DNA from: Flavobacterium sp. GT3R68
Lineage (GTDB): Bacteria; Bacteroidota; Bacteroidia; Flavobacteriales; Flavobacteriaceae
NCBI RefSeq assembly: GCF_007109225.1
Contig: NZ_VJZK01000001.1
Span: forward strand, 62,001 to 126,000
Direction of reading: 5' to 3'
DNA length: 64,000 nucleotides
Under the pieces are notes generated by a model, which had not been told where the DNA came from, ran no database searches, and worked only from the letters and a program-made list of their open reading frames with translations. Below are positions 9,302 to 18,474 of this stretch, piece after piece. The position numbers were made by a program, and so were the translations under genes. Each line of letters begins with the position of its first letter. Within the stretch, counting starts at the first letter, position 1.

Positions 9302-9759
9302 ATGATTGCAAATTTCAAAATGGCGGTGTTAATGTTGGGACTCAGTAAATACAGAAAGAAAACTAAATTAAAATATTTTACACATATATATTTGCGATTG
9401 GTTTTTTTCTAATTATTTATTCTTGTGAATACTTGGACCATACCAAAAAGTACAAACAAATTAATCCTAATGCTGAATTTGATTTCACAGTAAATGATAT
9501 AGAAACAAAAAATGGCTTTATATTAAACAACGAGTATTATTATGGTGGAGGAGTCTATTTACAAAAAAACAATAATTCTTCTAAGTGGCTTTCACAAGAA
9601 ATATCTTTGGATGACGGCACTGCCCTTTTTAATGAGGACGGCCAGATCCTATTGGATATTTGGAAAATAAAAACACCTTATGAAATTTATAAAAAAGCCA
9701 ATTCCAACATTTTATATTTAGTAAAAAATAAGGACACCTTACAATTTAGAATACAGTAG
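9302..9759 (+). pseudogene. Small lipoprotein gene with a broken 5' end
   Basis: The body reads as a 108-residue ORF from a TTG at 9433, but the same frame extends upstream to 9367 and encodes a clear lipoprotein signal (IFAIGFFLIIYSC) with no ATG. An ATG-initiated frame from 9302 ends in KKTKLKYF and stops. Adding one A near 9365 would join the two and give a positively charged N-region before the hydrophobic stretch. Alternatively the ATT at 9367 is a mutated ATG. The C-terminal part is homologous to the next gene (PYEIYKKANSN, KDTLQF). Function unknown. Confidence 0.6.
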
Positions 9760-9766
9760 TCAGGAT

Positions 9767-10179
9767 ATGAGAAAGATTTTACCACTAGTAATAGCAATGA
9801 CAATTATTTCAATTTTATCTGTTAATTGCGACAGAAAAAAGCAGAAACAGAACGGTTTTTCTTATTTAACCTTTAAGATAGTTTAACTTTAAACGTCGTA
9901 AAAACGGCTATTCAAAGCAAGGCGTTACTTTTAAATAATTCTGTGGTTTTGTATAAAACAAGTAGACTGATTTATGAAAACCATAAACCTAAATGGCTAT
10001 TTGAAAAAACGAAAAACAAAGAATTAGCCAATAATGCATTTATTTATTCGCCCGATATTTCTGAAATACAAGCTCCATATAAATTAATAAAACATCAAAA
10101 ATCGAATGTATTTCAAATCATTAAAGAAAGAGATACACTTTACTTCGATTTTGAAAATTTTGATGAATTAGATTATTAA
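9767..10179 (+). pseudogene. Small lipoprotein gene with a frameshift, paralogue of the previous one
   Basis: An ATG at 9767 starts a lipoprotein signal (LVIAMTIISILSVNC) that reaches a stop at 9886 after 39 residues. The frame beginning at 9877 (DSLTLNVVKTAIQSKALLL) continues open to 10179. One missing A at 9875-9876 (TTTAAG for TTTAAAG) explains the break, giving a 137-residue original product. The C-terminus, APYKLIKHQKSN then RDTLYF, aligns with TPYEIYKKANSN and KDTLQF of the preceding gene. The two are tandem paralogues, both damaged. Confidence 0.7.
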
Positions 10180-10281
10180 ACTGATAGGGCGGATTTGTAA
10201 TCCGTACCCACCAACTGAATGAAAATTAAGAACCAGCAGCAACTCTATTTCATGAAAATAATTACTCATCCTAAATCCAAA

Positions 10282-10698
10282 ATGAAGTTTCTAACATTCG
10301 TAATGATTTGCTTTTCGGTATGCTCTTGTGACCCAAGATCTTCTGCAATTATAGTTAACAACTCCCAAAAAGATTTCAGACTCAAAATTCAATATGATAA
10401 GGAATCATTAGAGAAAGTATTGAAAAAAGACCAGATAATACCCTTTCTAAAAAACACCATACCCTACAATCAGATGGTGATACGTTTAGACACCATAAAT
10501 TTGATATCAGAAATTAAAGTATTACCCCAAGACTCCATTAGGGTGGATAGTGGCAGAGGGTTTTGCCCGAGATTCAACGAAATTAAAAGCATCACAATTT
10601 ACACCGATCCGATTATTGAATTGAAAAGTAAAAAATCAATGATGGAATCGTTTAAACAAAATGGGAATTTATTTATATTGGAAATAAACTCTCTTTAG
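10282..10698 (+). CDS. Small lipoprotein, unknown function
   Basis: A 138-residue protein from the ATG at 10282, whose signal MKFLTFVMICFSVCSC carries a lipobox cysteine. An in-frame ATG at 10219 would add 21 hydrophilic residues before the signal and is less likely. The mature part contains SSAIIVNNSQKDF and a mixed beta-type sequence; I recognise no domain. It is the intact third member of a run of small lipoproteins. A terminator follows within 30 bases. Confidence 0.7.
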   Translation: MKFLTFVMICFSVCSCDPRSSAIIVNNSQKDFRLKIQYDKESLEKVLKKDQIIPFLKNTIPYNQMVIRLDTINLISEIKVLPQDSIRVDSGRGFCPRFNEIKSITIYTDPIIELKSKKSMMESFKQNGNLFILEINSL

Positions 10699-10725
10699 TT
10701 TCGGTGTTCATCCAACTTCAATAAA

Positions 10726-10756
10726 AAAATCCCGAATTCACATTCGGGGTTTTTTG
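10726..10756. terminator. Bidirectional terminator
   Basis: CCCGAAT/ATTCGGG stem with A-run before and T-run after, between convergent genes ending at 10698 and 10772. Confidence 0.85.
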
Positions 10757-10771
10757 TTTTTTTAGGTTATC

Positions 10772-12886
10772 CTATTTCTTGCTTATCGGGAAATTCCTTG
10801 CGCGCATCAACGCATCAATTTTGGCATCCCTGCCACGGAATTTCCGATAGGCTTCTTGCTGATCGATCGTGTTCCCAATACTGAAGACATTATCATATAA
10901 ACTTTTCGCTACCGTTTTATCATACGGCCCTTTCGCCTCTGTAAACGCTTCCCAGGCATCGGCACTGATGACATCGGCCCACAGATAACTATAATATCCG
11001 GCCGCATACCCATCACTTGAAAACAGATGTCCAAATTGCGGAATACGGTGACGCATTACAATCTCAGAAGGCATATTCAATTTTGTGAGTGTTTCTTTTT
11101 CAAATTTTTTCGGATCGATCACACCCGTTTCCAGATGAAGTTTCATATCTACTAAAGAACTTGAAATCGTCTCCACAGTTGAAAAACCTTCATTAAAAGA
11201 AGCCGCTTTTTCGATGCGTTCCACTAATGCTTGGGGCAAAGCCTCATTCGTTTTGTAATGCAATGCGAATCTTTTCAAGACTTCCGGTGTACCCAGCCAG
11301 CGTTCCAATATCTGCGAAGGAAATTCCACATAATCCCTTGCCACTGAAGTACCCGCAAGACTCGGATAGGTTACATTCGAACACAACCCGTGCAAAGCAT
11401 GTCCAAATTCATGAAAAAGCGTGCTCGCATCTTCCCATGAAATCAATATTGGTTGGTTTTCATTTCCTTTTATGAAATTGCAATTATTGGACACGATAGT
11501 AACGATATTCCCGTTCAGTTTTTGTTGGTCCCTTAACGCACTCATCCACGCACCGGAGCGTTTCCCTGCTCTCGCATATGGGTCAAAATACCATAATCCC
11601 ACCACTTTTCCGGTCATCTTATCGGTCACTTCCCAAACTCTCACATCCGGATGGTAAACGGACACATTGGTAATCTGGTCGAATTTTAAATTGAATAATT
11701 CACCTGCCACCCAAAACATGCCTTCCCGCAGTTTCTCCAATTGCAAATATTCCTTAACATCATTCTGATCCAAATCGTATTTGGCTTTTCTGACTTTTTC
11801 GGCATAATACCGATAATCCCACGGGGCAATTTTGAAGATTCCGCCTTCATTGTTGGCAATTTTTTGCATATCGGCCACATCTTCACCAACTTTTTTAATT
11901 GCAGGTTTCCAGACCGCTTCCATCAATTCTAAAGTTCTTTCCGGGCTTTTTGCCATCGTATTGGATAAATTCCAATGAGCAAATGATTGAAAACCGAGCA
12001 GTTTTGCTTTTTGAGTCCGTAGTTTCAGTATTTCTACTACTATTTTATTATTATCCGTCGAATTTCCATTATCCCCACGCTTCACAAACATAGTCCACGC
12101 CCTTTCTCTCAAATCTCTTCGGGTTGAAAATGTCAAAAAAGGCTCAATGGAAGAACGCGTATTGGCGATGCATCCCATTACATTTAATTTACGGTCTTTA
12201 GCATCCGCTATAGCCGCATTTTTTATTTCTGCAGGCAATCCGTCAAAATCTTTCTCTGAAGTTAATTCTATATATTGGTTGTTTTCTTCCGCCAATAGAT
12301 TTTGGCTGAACCGGGTAAAAAGTCCTGCTAATTCCTGATTCATCCGGGCCACTTTAGCTTTGCTTTGTGTATCAAGCTGTGCACCCTGGCGGACAAAATT
12401 GGTGTAATAAAGCCACACCAGACGCTGTTGTTCACTGTTTAATTTTTTCTTTTCGGGAGAATTGTGTAATTGTTCGATTCTGGAAAACAATTTGTCATTT
12501 TGGTATTCCTTATCCCAAAGTTCAGAAATCTTAGGAGACATTTCCGTTTCGATCGGTTCAAACTCCGGGCTGCTCATATTGGACCCGTAAATATCAAAAA
12601 CAGCCATAACCCTGGTAATTGTTTTTCCGCAGTCCTCTAATGCAATAATCGTATTCTCGAAGGTGGGCGGTGCCGGATTGTTGGCAATGGCATCCAATTC
12701 GGTTAATTTTTCCCTAATGGCAGCTTCAATCGCTTCCTTTATATCGGTAACCCGATATTCATCAAATGCGGGAACACCACCGTAGGGGCCTGACCAGGTT
12801 TGTAGTAATGGATTTTCTGCCTTCATCTGAGCATGAGTAGTTAAAATTGTTGAACTTAAAAGTATAATAGAAATCAGTTTTTTCAT
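10772..12886 (-). CDS. dcp: M3 family metallopeptidase, peptidyl-dipeptidase Dcp type
   Basis: A 704-residue oligopeptidase with a signal peptide (MKKLISIILLSSTILTTHAQ), so it probably works in the periplasm on short peptides. The zinc motif HEFGH (H492-H496, within HEFGHALHGL) is intact, and the FPSQILERWL and DGYAAGYYSYLWADV segments are typical of the Dcp/oligopeptidase A branch. Length agrees with the family. It stands alone between a terminator and a 70-base gap. Confidence 0.93.
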   Translation of the reverse strand: MKKLISIILLSSTILTTHAQMKAENPLLQTWSGPYGGVPAFDEYRVTDIKEAIEAAIREKLTELDAIANNPAPPTFENTIIALEDCGKTITRVMAVFDIYGSNMSSPEFEPIETEMSPKISELWDKEYQNDKLFSRIEQLHNSPEKKKLNSEQQRLVWLYYTNFVRQGAQLDTQSKAKVARMNQELAGLFTRFSQNLLAEENNQYIELTSEKDFDGLPAEIKNAAIADAKDRKLNVMGCIANTRSSIEPFLTFSTRRDLRERAWTMFVKRGDNGNSTDNNKIVVEILKLRTQKAKLLGFQSFAHWNLSNTMAKSPERTLELMEAVWKPAIKKVGEDVADMQKIANNEGGIFKIAPWDYRYYAEKVRKAKYDLDQNDVKEYLQLEKLREGMFWVAGELFNLKFDQITNVSVYHPDVRVWEVTDKMTGKVVGLWYFDPYARAGKRSGAWMSALRDQQKLNGNIVTIVSNNCNFIKGNENQPILISWEDASTLFHEFGHALHGLCSNVTYPSLAGTSVARDYVEFPSQILERWLGTPEVLKRFALHYKTNEALPQALVERIEKAASFNEGFSTVETISSSLVDMKLHLETGVIDPKKFEKETLTKLNMPSEIVMRHRIPQFGHLFSSDGYAAGYYSYLWADVISADAWEAFTEAKGPYDKTVAKSLYDNVFSIGNTIDQQEAYRKFRGRDAKIDALMRARNFPISKK

Positions 12887-12968
12887 TTAGACAAGGATTT
12901 AGGGCCGAAACATATTCCGAATATTATAATTCCAAATATAACTCATTTTGGTTTTGAATTTTTAATTG

Positions 12969-13763
12969 TCAGACAGTTTGCGTTGGGAATTCAAATACAT
13001 AACTTTTTCCACTAAGGATTAATATTCCGTGGATCAGCGCCTGTGGAAGAAACCCAAGCCGGTCCAGAAAGAAGTCGTAGGTTTTATTGCAGTAGTTGGT
13101 GATTAAAAAAGGGTACGATTCGGAATCCAGATACAAGTCGTTGATGTTTCTGGTATCAATAGCATATTCGGTATTGAATTGTGCAAAGTATATTTTTTTA
13201 TTTTCTTTTTTCAGATTAAAAATCTCCAAAACCGATAAGGGCATATCAGAGTCACTCTGGTAAAAACAGATGGATTTGGACACATCCATAAAAATCCATT
13301 TCTTTAATTCTTTGGAATAAAATTCATTGAAGGAATGCCCGCCCCGTATGTTGATATCGTCGGTCAGAATTTTCAATCCCCATTCTTTCACTTTTAAATC
13401 ATTAATCACACAGAAATTATTAAAGACCTGCGAGAAATCACTGCAGACTCCCCCTTCACCCCGAACCATTTTTCGTATGGTTTTCCCCGAAGAATGTCCT
13501 AATCCAGGTCCGCCTTTTATATTATTGCGAAGCCAGACTGCAATTTTTTCAGCTTTTTGGATATCGATAAGTTCGGTGGTTTCGTTATTAAAAATCAAAT
13601 GATTCAGCTCATAGTAGATCGCCGGAATATCGCTTTTTTGATTAAGCCTGTTGTAATAAAAACTTTCAACACGATCCGAAGGCACGGCTTTAGACACTAA
13701 TCTAAACCGGATGCTGTACAGTAACGGGTGTCTTTTTAATTTCAAAAATAAAGTTTTATACAT
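12969..13763 (-). CDS. Transglutaminase-like domain protein
   Basis: 264 residues without a signal peptide. A cysteine-protease-like triad is visible: Cys in GGVCSDFSQVF, His in GGHSFNEFY and Asp in FMDVSKS, the order found in transglutaminase-like proteins. The rest is not recognised. It is divergently placed from tag. Substrate unknown. Confidence 0.75.
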   Translation of the reverse strand: MYKTLFLKLKRHPLLYSIRFRLVSKAVPSDRVESFYYNRLNQKSDIPAIYYELNHLIFNNETTELIDIQKAEKIAVWLRNNIKGGPGLGHSSGKTIRKMVRGEGGVCSDFSQVFNNFCVINDLKVKEWGLKILTDDINIRGGHSFNEFYSKELKKWIFMDVSKSICFYQSDSDMPLSVLEIFNLKKENKKIYFAQFNTEYAIDTRNINDLYLDSESYPFLITNYCNKTYDFFLDRLGFLPQALIHGILILSGKSYVFEFPTQTV

Positions 13764-13852
13764 GGGCTGTTAGAATATTTAAATAGCAAGTCAGAAAATA
13801 ATCGATATATAAAATGTTTTGTATTTTTAAAAAAAATCTAAACCTAATTAGC

Positions 13853-14431
13853 ATGGCCGACAAAATCAGATGCAAATGGTGCATCGGGATCGACATTTAC
13901 GAAAAATACCACGATGAAGAGTGGGGCGTTCCCGTCTATGACGATCAAAAACTATTTGAATTCCTTATTCTCGAAACCTTCCAGGCTGGTCTAAGCTGGA
14001 TTACCATCTTAAAAAAAAGAGAGAACTTCCGGAAAGCCTTTGATAATTTTGACTACAAAAAAGTAGCGGGCTACGACGATGAAAAAATCCAGGGCCTGCT
14101 TAACGATGCCGGCATAATCCGCAATCAACTGAAAATAAAAGCCGCTGTCAGCAATGCAAAAGCGTTCATTACTATCCAAAAGGAATTTGGCAGTTTCGCC
14201 GATTACATCTGGAAATTTACCGATGGAAAACCCATTATCAACGATTTGAAAAACCAGTCAGAAATTAAAGCCGCTACGCCACTTTCTGAGACAATCAGCA
14301 AGGACCTAAAAAAACGAGGCTTCAAATTCGTCGGCTCAACGGTGGTCTATGCACACATGCAGGCAACCGGAATGGTAGATGACCACGTGGCCGACTGCTG
14401 GAAAAGAACAGATAGTAATTTAATTTCATAA
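13853..14431 (+). CDS. tag: DNA-3-methyladenine glycosylase I
   Basis: Base-excision enzyme that removes 3-methyladenine from alkylated DNA. It has 192 residues from the ATG at 13853 (an in-frame ATG at 13814 adds 13 non-conserved residues). Diagnostic segments are RCKWC, YHDEEWGVP, ETFQAGLSWITILKKRENF, KKRGFKFVG and DDHVADCW. The zinc ligands of the family (Cys near the N-terminus, His in YHD, His and Cys in HVADC) are all present. Confidence 0.96.
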   Translation: MADKIRCKWCIGIDIYEKYHDEEWGVPVYDDQKLFEFLILETFQAGLSWITILKKRENFRKAFDNFDYKKVAGYDDEKIQGLLNDAGIIRNQLKIKAAVSNAKAFITIQKEFGSFADYIWKFTDGKPIINDLKNQSEIKAATPLSETISKDLKKRGFKFVGSTVVYAHMQATGMVDDHVADCWKRTDSNLIS

Positions 14432-14664
14432 TTAAGCTTTTAGTATTAACAAACAAAGTTAAAGTTAGCAATAAAATCTAATTTGTCAATCACAAACATA
14501 AGATAATTACCTACAAATCACGCGATTGAAACTTTAATCGATAAAGTAACTCAAATGATAGTTCAAATGCTTGGAATCAAAAGTAAGAATTAATAAAAGG
14601 AATTATACGATCAATTGATGGGTTGTGATTGTGGAAAATATTACAATCATACCCTTTGAAATCG

Positions 14665-14672
14665 TATTTTTG
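14665..14672 (+). promoter_or_regulatory. -7 box immediately before tadA, implying a leaderless mRNA
   Basis: TATTTTTG at 14665-14672 matches TAnnTTTG and ends five bases before the ATG at 14677, so transcription should start at or next to the start codon. Confidence 0.55.
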
Positions 14673-14676
14673 CCCC

Positions 14677-15120
14677 ATGGAAAATCCTTTTGACGATATT
14701 TATTTCATGAAAAAAGCACTGCAGGAAGCCGAAATGGCTTTCGCGAAAGGCGAAATCCCGGTAGGCGCCGTTATAGTTGTCGACAACAAGGTTATTGCCC
14801 GTACTCATAACCTTACTGAAATGCTGCATGACGTAACCGCTCATGCCGAAATGCAGGGTATTACCTCGGCAGCCAATTATCTGGGCGGAAAATACCTGAC
14901 AGGCTGCACGCTGTATGTTACCCTCGAGCCTTGCCAGATGTGTGCCGGTGCGCTATATTGGAGTCAGATTTCAAGGGTGGTGTTCGGAGCCCGAGATGAA
15001 AATCGCGGATTTATGACTATGGGTACGCAACTCCACCCCAAAACGACCGTAACCATTGGGGTGCTGGAACAAGAATCCTCAGAACTGATGAAGCTTTTTT
15101 TTGCGGAAAGGCGTAAATAA
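14677..15120 (+). CDS. tadA: tRNA-specific adenosine deaminase
   Basis: Converts A34 to inosine in the tRNA-Arg anticodon. 147 residues with the zinc deaminase signatures HAEM (catalytic Glu and one His ligand) and EPCQMC (two Cys ligands), plus KGEIPVGAVIV at the N-terminus. The ATG at 14677 is chosen because the upstream extension has no similarity to the family and because the promoter lies directly before it. Confidence 0.96.
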   Translation: MENPFDDIYFMKKALQEAEMAFAKGEIPVGAVIVVDNKVIARTHNLTEMLHDVTAHAEMQGITSAANYLGGKYLTGCTLYVTLEPCQMCAGALYWSQISRVVFGARDENRGFMTMGTQLHPKTTVTIGVLEQESSELMKLFFAERRK

Positions 15121-15209
15121 TCAGAACACAATATTTATAATTTATAGTACTTTTCCTATAATTTGTTATCGAGAAGCCCTATATTTGGTGCTTCAACTTT
15201 AAATAAATC

Positions 15210-16367
15210 ATGAGAAATATTATTATTCTACTGTTCATCAGTCATTTATCTTGGAGCCAAAATCAATTTTCTGGAATTGTTAGGGATTCCGAAACTATGG
15301 AACTTCTGCCATTTGTCAATATTGTATTTGACGACAGTGGTCAAAGCCAAACAACAGGTTCAATCACTAACGAAAATGGAGAATTTACTCTGCATGGAAC
15401 TTTCCACAAAGTAGTCTTTAGTCATATTAACTATGAACCTTTACATGTTAATCTTCAAGAGAAATCCAATGAGATTTTTTTAAAGCCTAAAAATTATATT
15501 TTAGATGAAATTGTTGTCTCAAAAACTTCAGCCAAAAAGTATTTAAAAAAAATCTTGAAATCATCTACCGCTAAAATTCAAAAAAACACACAGCTTAAAA
15601 GCTATTGCCGCGAAATTGTTAAAGTAAATAACAACTACACCAAGTTTTCGGATGCTTTAGTGGATTATTACATCAAAAGAGGAAACGGAAAATCCAACAT
15701 TCAGTTAACACAACACAGGGCGCTCAAAAACAAAGAGCATAATTCTCTAAGTAAAGGCAACGTTGACAATATGAATTCGGGGTTTAATGTAAAAGATTAT
15801 GTAAAGAATGCATATGATTTTGATGGACTGGGAAGATTACTAAAATCTAAAGAATATGATTTTATCAGGAAGTTAAAAAAGGAAGCAAACGGAGACGAAT
15901 ATGAATACATCCATATAATCCCCCATATTGCCAGTAAATCGATGCTCAATGAAGGATATGTAATTATAGACCCTAAGACTAAAAGTATATTAGAATTTAA
16001 AATTTATTCCGCAGAAAGCCACTTGAACAATTCAAAGCTGGTCAATATACTAATAGCAAAAGTACAAGTAAAAAATGTATTAAATTGGACCAAATTCCGA
16101 TATGTCAACAACCAATACATATTAGTATACAATAGAAAACAAGTCGATTTCTTTGTGAAAATGGGTAACAAATTGGATGATGATTTTAGCTTTATGAGTG
16201 ACTTGTTTGTATTTGAATTCAAAAACAACGCACCAATGCCTGCTGAAGGTTATAATAAAACAACCATCTTTGAAGCCGGTACCAATTTTAAAGAAGAGTA
16301 TTGGAAAAAATATAATTCTTTTCCATTAAGCGGACCAGAAGAAAAGTTCATCAATTCAATCCAATAA
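15210..16367 (+). CDS. Secreted protein with a carboxypeptidase-regulatory-like domain
   Basis: 385 residues with a signal peptide (LLFISHLSWSQ). The N-terminal 80 residues form a CarboxypepD_reg-like beta-sandwich (SGIVRDSETMELLPFVNI, GSITNENGEFTL), and LDEIVVS follows, as in proteins related to the start of TonB receptors. The remaining 280 residues look like a beta-rich outer-membrane-associated domain common in Bacteroidota. No barrel is evident. Role unknown, probably cell envelope. A likely -7 box TATATTTG is at 15180-15187. Confidence 0.75.
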   Translation: MRNIIILLFISHLSWSQNQFSGIVRDSETMELLPFVNIVFDDSGQSQTTGSITNENGEFTLHGTFHKVVFSHINYEPLHVNLQEKSNEIFLKPKNYILDEIVVSKTSAKKYLKKILKSSTAKIQKNTQLKSYCREIVKVNNNYTKFSDALVDYYIKRGNGKSNIQLTQHRALKNKEHNSLSKGNVDNMNSGFNVKDYVKNAYDFDGLGRLLKSKEYDFIRKLKKEANGDEYEYIHIIPHIASKSMLNEGYVIIDPKTKSILEFKIYSAESHLNNSKLVNILIAKVQVKNVLNWTKFRYVNNQYILVYNRKQVDFFVKMGNKLDDDFSFMSDLFVFEFKNNAPMPAEGYNKTTIFEAGTNFKEEYWKKYNSFPLSGPEEKFINSIQ

Positions 16368-16427
16368 ATAGTGCGTATTCAGGTGATTTTGAATGAGCAA
16401 GAAGTGCGTAAGTTAACCGCGGATTAA

Positions 16428-16507
16428 CTAGCCCGGATGGCCATGGAAATCCTTTTCTTTTTTTCTTTAAAAAAGAAAAGATTGTAATAAACAGCCGGAT
16501 CAGCTCC
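16428..16507 (-). repeat. Dispersed repeat family A, copy 1
   Basis: Read on the minus strand it begins GGAGCTGATCCGGCTG and ends ATCCGGGCTA. A hairpin based on CTTTTCTTTTTT/AAAAAAGAAAAG sits in the centre. Conserved ends and a variable central stem are shared with copies at 30323, 60856 and 63543. Confidence 0.7.
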
Positions 16508-16508
16508 A

Positions 16509-16532
16509 GATTGCTTCGTCCCTCGCAATGAC
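16509..16532 (+). repeat. Dispersed repeat family B, copy 1
   Basis: GATTGCTTCGTCCCTCGCAA followed by TGAC. Nearly identical copies lie at 28843 and 61036, all in the same orientation. It directly follows family A copy 1. Confidence 0.8.
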
Positions 16533-16559
16533 AGGCTTTGTTACTCGTAATGAGTCATA

Positions 16560-16592
16560 AAAAAACCGCTACTCTTACGAGAAGCGGTTTTC
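16560..16592 (-). terminator. Terminator of the RNase G gene
   Basis: AACCGCT/AGCGGTT stem with an inner CTC/GAG pair, A/T-runs on both sides, six bases from the stop codon. Confidence 0.85.
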
Positions 16593-16597
16593 AAATT

Positions 16598-18142
16598 TTA
16601 ATCTTTAATTACATTTCCTTTAGTGTCAAAGAAATGATATTCTAAATACGTGTAAGCGTCACGAGGTATAATTTTCACCCATTTTTTACGTTCAAAAAAC
16701 CACTTTGAGCGTATTGATGGAAAACCTTTGGTAAGGTATGCGCCCACAAACGGATGTACATTCAGCACTACATTTGGATGGGTCTTTGTAATTCTTTCCA
16801 GATCAGAAACAATTCTGTCGATAATCAAAATCGGAGCTTCGATCTCCCCTTTATCATTGTTAGGATCTTCTTCTCTGGTCTTGATGTTCACTTCTGGTCT
16901 CACCCGCTGTCTTGTAATCTGGACTAACCCAAATTTACTCGGAGGCAGGATTTTGTGCTTTGCTTTATCATCGCTCATTTCCTCTTTCAGGAAATCGTAC
17001 AGCACTTTTCGGTTTTCGGGATTGGACAAATCGATAAAATCGACTACAATGATCCCGCCCATATCTCTCAGACGCAATTGTCTGGCGATTTCGGCAGCGG
17101 CAATCATGTTAACTTCCATCGCGGTATCTTCCTGATTGGTGGCTTTATTGGAACGGTTTCCGCTGTTCACGTCAATAACGTGTAAAGCTTCGGTGTGCTC
17201 AATAATAAGGTAAGCCCCTTTGGCCATCGATACGGTTTTACCGAACGAAGTCTTGATTTGTCTCTCTATGTTATATTTCTCGAAAATAGGTGTGTCGTTA
17301 GATTGATAATACTTAACAATTGATTGTTTTGAAGGCGCTATCTCCTGGAGATAGTCCTTGGTTTCGTTGTACAACTCTTCCTCATCTATATGAATACCGC
17401 TGAAGGTATCATTGAATACATCTCTCAATATCGAAGAAGCCCTGTTGAGCTCTCCTAATATCTTGGACGGATGATGAGCAGTTGGTAATTTTTTACACAT
17501 TGCAGTCCATCTGCTGAGCAGGTTCTGCAAATCTTTGTCTAGTTCGGCTACTTTTTTGCCTTCGGCTACTGTACGAACAATAACGCCAAATCCTTTTGGT
17601 TTGATAGAATGCACTAATCGTTTAAGACGATCTTTTTCTTCTTTGGATTCTATCTTTTGTGAAATAGAAACGCGATCAGAAAAAGGAACGAGAACAATAA
17701 ATCGACCGGCAAGAGAAAGCTCAGAGCTGATTCTTGGTCCTTTGGTAGAGATAGGTTCTTTGACGACCTGTACTAAAATTGACTGGTTCGAACTCAGGAT
17801 GTCTGTGATCGTACCGTCTTTGTCAATCTCTTTTTCAAACTGAAAGTTTTTTAGGGAGAAATCTTTTATTTTACCTGCGCTTACAAGTTTTATGAATTTC
17901 AGTTGGGAAGCTAAATTTGGGCCTAAGTCGTGATAATGTAAAAAGGCGTCCTTGTCGTGGCCTACATGTACAAAAGCGGCGTTCAGTCCGGCAACTGGTT
18001 TTCTGATTTTGGCAATAAAAATATCACCAACCTGAAAGTTGCTTTTTTCTTCTTCCTTGTGTAATTCAATTAGTTTTCCATCTTTTAATAAGGCAAAATC
18101 TACGGCTTCGGAACTAGATCGAATGATTAATTCTTTATTCAC
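16598..18142 (-). CDS. rng: Ribonuclease G/E family endoribonuclease
   Basis: RNA-processing and decay enzyme. The GTG at 18142 (514 residues) is preferred over an ATG 17 codons upstream because the sequence NKELIIRSSSEAVDF is the conserved family start. An S1 domain covers about residues 20-110 (VGDIFIAKI, AAFVHVGHDKDAFL). The DNase-I-like catalytic part has HVIDVNSGN (D324) and VVDFIDL (D368), the magnesium-binding aspartates. The cysteine pair of the E. coli Zn-link is absent: the matching segment reads REEDPNNDKGEIEAP. No C-terminal degradosome scaffold is present. Confidence 0.93.
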   Translation of the reverse strand: MNKELIIRSSSEAVDFALLKDGKLIELHKEEEKSNFQVGDIFIAKIRKPVAGLNAAFVHVGHDKDAFLHYHDLGPNLASQLKFIKLVSAGKIKDFSLKNFQFEKEIDKDGTITDILSSNQSILVQVVKEPISTKGPRISSELSLAGRFIVLVPFSDRVSISQKIESKEEKDRLKRLVHSIKPKGFGVIVRTVAEGKKVAELDKDLQNLLSRWTAMCKKLPTAHHPSKILGELNRASSILRDVFNDTFSGIHIDEEELYNETKDYLQEIAPSKQSIVKYYQSNDTPIFEKYNIERQIKTSFGKTVSMAKGAYLIIEHTEALHVIDVNSGNRSNKATNQEDTAMEVNMIAAAEIARQLRLRDMGGIIVVDFIDLSNPENRKVLYDFLKEEMSDDKAKHKILPPSKFGLVQITRQRVRPEVNIKTREEDPNNDKGEIEAPILIIDRIVSDLERITKTHPNVVLNVHPFVGAYLTKGFPSIRSKWFFERKKWVKIIPRDAYTYLEYHFFDTKGNVIKD

Positions 18143-18339
18143 ACTGTAAATTTTTATCCATTCATCAAAATGACGAACAGATGGATTAAACAATATTTTA
18201 ACAGGTATTGAACCCGGTGAAACATTTGGATGACAGATTCAGATTGCAGATGACCGGTTGTTTTACCAACCGCGTATCTTACATCTTAGGTCCTCCATCA
18301 AAAGGTTTCCATTTCAATGAACTTAATAATCTAAAAAGA

Positions 18340-18364
18340 AAAAAGTAGTATTATACTACTTTTT
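18340..18364 (-). terminator. Terminator overlapping the end of the 30-residue gene
   Basis: Perfect 12-bp inverted repeat AAAAAGTAGTAT/ATACTACTTTTT with a one-base centre; it includes the TAG stop of the small gene. Confidence 0.8.
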
Positions 18365-18448
18365 CTTTTTGTGACGGTTAGCTCTCGCTCTCTTTTTACG
18401 TTTGTGAGTCGCTACCTTATGTCTCTTTCTTTTTTTACCACTTGGCAT
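18356..18448 (-). CDS. 30-residue highly basic protein, probable ribosomal component
   Basis: ATG at 18448 to TAG at 18356 encodes 30 residues starting MPSGKKRKRHKVATHKR, with more than half Lys, Arg or His and no acidic residue. Composition and size resemble tiny ribosomal proteins such as bTHX. I think it may correspond to bL38, the additional large-subunit protein reported in the Flavobacterium johnsoniae ribosome structure, but cannot confirm this from memory of the sequence. It lies between the HU gene and RNase G and is closed by a terminator. Confidence 0.75.
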   Translation of the reverse strand: MPSGKKRKRHKVATHKRKKRARANRHKKKK

Positions 18449-18474
18449 ATCTTGTAGTTTTATGGATTAGTTAA

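Noticed and set aside
11227..12338. Several plus-strand frames inside dcp
   Set aside because: All are antisense shadows of an intact 704-codon peptidase gene.
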